Part shown: piece by piece, positions 6,540-6,959 of the stretch
How the letters are laid out: each line of letters begins with the position of its first letter
Position numbering within the stretch: position 1 is the first letter of the stretch
Assembly (NCBI GenBank): GCA_945877005.1
Contig: CAMCQL010000106.1
Coordinates: forward strand, 1 to 6,959
DNA length: 6,959 bases
Direction of reading: 5' to 3'
Origin: Chryseobacterium gleum
GTDB taxonomy: Bacteria > Bacteroidota > Bacteroidia > Flavobacteriales_D > Crocinitomicaceae
Notes under the pieces: model-generated
The model's input: only the letters and a program-made list of their open reading frames with translations
Told to the model about the DNA's origin: nothing
Database searches by the model: none
Position numbers and translations under genes: made by a program

Positions 6540-6959
6540 TTATTTCTTTTTAAAATCTGTGATTGTTTTTTCGATAATTGCAACGCATTCTAACAATTGA
6601 TTTTCTGTAATAACCAACGGTGGTGCAAATCGAATAATATTTCCATGAGTTGGTTTTGCTAAAAGACCATTTTCTTTCAAAGCAACACATAAATCCCACG
6701 CAGTACTACTATCAGGTGTGTCATTTACGATGATCGCATTTAACAATCCTTTACCTCTCACTTTCACAACCAAATCAGATTTTGAAATAATTCGATTCAT
6801 TTCTGAACGGAACAAATCTCCCAAAACGCGCGCATTTTGAGCCAATTTCTCATCTTTTACAACTTCTAACGCAGCCATCGCTACTTTTGCAGCAATAGGA
6901 TTGCCTCCAAAAGTTGAACCATGCTGTCCTGGCTTAATTACCATCATGATTTCATCATT
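6540..6959 (-). CDS. rocD: ornithine aminotransferase, C-terminal part (5' end outside window)
   Basis: These are the last 139 residues of ornithine-oxo-acid aminotransferase (EC 2.6.1.13), a PLP enzyme that converts ornithine and 2-oxoglutarate to glutamate semialdehyde and glutamate in arginine/ornithine and proline metabolism. The visible part reads very like the C-terminus of eukaryotic and Bacillus enzymes: IKPGQHGSTFGGNP, whose Thr contacts the PLP phosphate of the partner subunit, then VRGKGLLNAI, LLAKPTHG and IIRFAPPLVI, whose Arg binds the substrate carboxylate. The frame stays open to the window edge. The Met at 6947 is internal, because the four residues before it (NDEI) also fit the family. 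The PLP lysine and the N-terminal domain lie outside. The next gene starts 3 nt after the stop. Confidence 0.95.
   Translation of the reverse strand, partial: NDEIMMVIKPGQHGSTFGGNPIAAKVAMAALEVVKDEKLAQNARVLGDLFRSEMNRIISKSDLVVKVRGKGLLNAIIVNDTPDSSTAWDLCVALKENGLLAKPTHGNIIRFAPPLVITENQLLECVAIIEKTITDFKKK

Noticed and set aside
6945..6947. Met at 6947 as the start of a short 135-residue protein
   Set aside because: The frame continues open to the window edge, and the preceding residues also match ornithine aminotransferase, so this is an internal Met of a truncated gene.
1..6959. Mobile elements, CRISPR array, tRNA or rRNA
   Set aside because: No transposase or integrase, terminal inverted repeats, regularly spaced non-coding repeats or tRNA-like cloverleaf was seen, and coding sequence covers nearly the whole window.

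Overview
The window is AT-rich, compactly coded DNA with every recognisable gene on the minus strand, so transcription runs from high to low coordinates. Several features point to Bacteroidota, most likely a Flavobacteriales-type bacterium. These are the FISUMP (TIGR02145) domain protein, a long PagL-like outer-membrane protein, AT-rich start regions lacking clear Shine-Dalgarno sequences, and a TAnnTTTG-like promoter element. The assignment rests on gene content and style, not on a marker gene.

Layout in the direction of transcription. (1) 6959-6540: the C-terminal 139 residues of ornithine aminotransferase (rocD), whose N-terminus lies outside the window. (2) 6536-5133: a complete alpha-D-phosphohexomutase (phosphoglucomutase/phosphomannomutase family), 3 nt after rocD. 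(3) 5133-4060: complete chorismate synthase (aroC), overlapping the mutase by one base (TAATG). (4) 4038-2137: an exported 633-residue protein with seven exact 37-residue helical repeats followed by a FISUMP domain, 21 nt after aroC. (5) 2106-1036: a PagL-like outer-membrane acyloxyacyl hydrolase/lipid A deacylase homologue that probably starts at TTG, 30 nt after the repeat protein. (6) A 109-nt intergenic region with a possible promoter and a 10-bp-spaced direct repeat. (7) 926-1: an HtrA/DegP-type serine protease with a complete catalytic triad, cut by the window edge as PDZ1 begins.

The first five genes are spaced closely enough to be one transcript. It would join three cytoplasmic metabolic enzymes (amino-acid catabolism, sugar-phosphate interconversion, last step of the shikimate pathway) to two envelope proteins. 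The envelope pair and the adjacent HtrA protease form an envelope-directed block, but any functional link among them is inference from proximity. No RNA gene, mobile element, CRISPR array or convincing terminator was seen, and no non-coding stretch exceeds about 110 nt. Most of the window is ordinary. The points worth a second look are the repeat-FISUMP fusion, the altered acidic position and TTG start of the PagL-like gene, and the operator-like repeat upstream of htrA.
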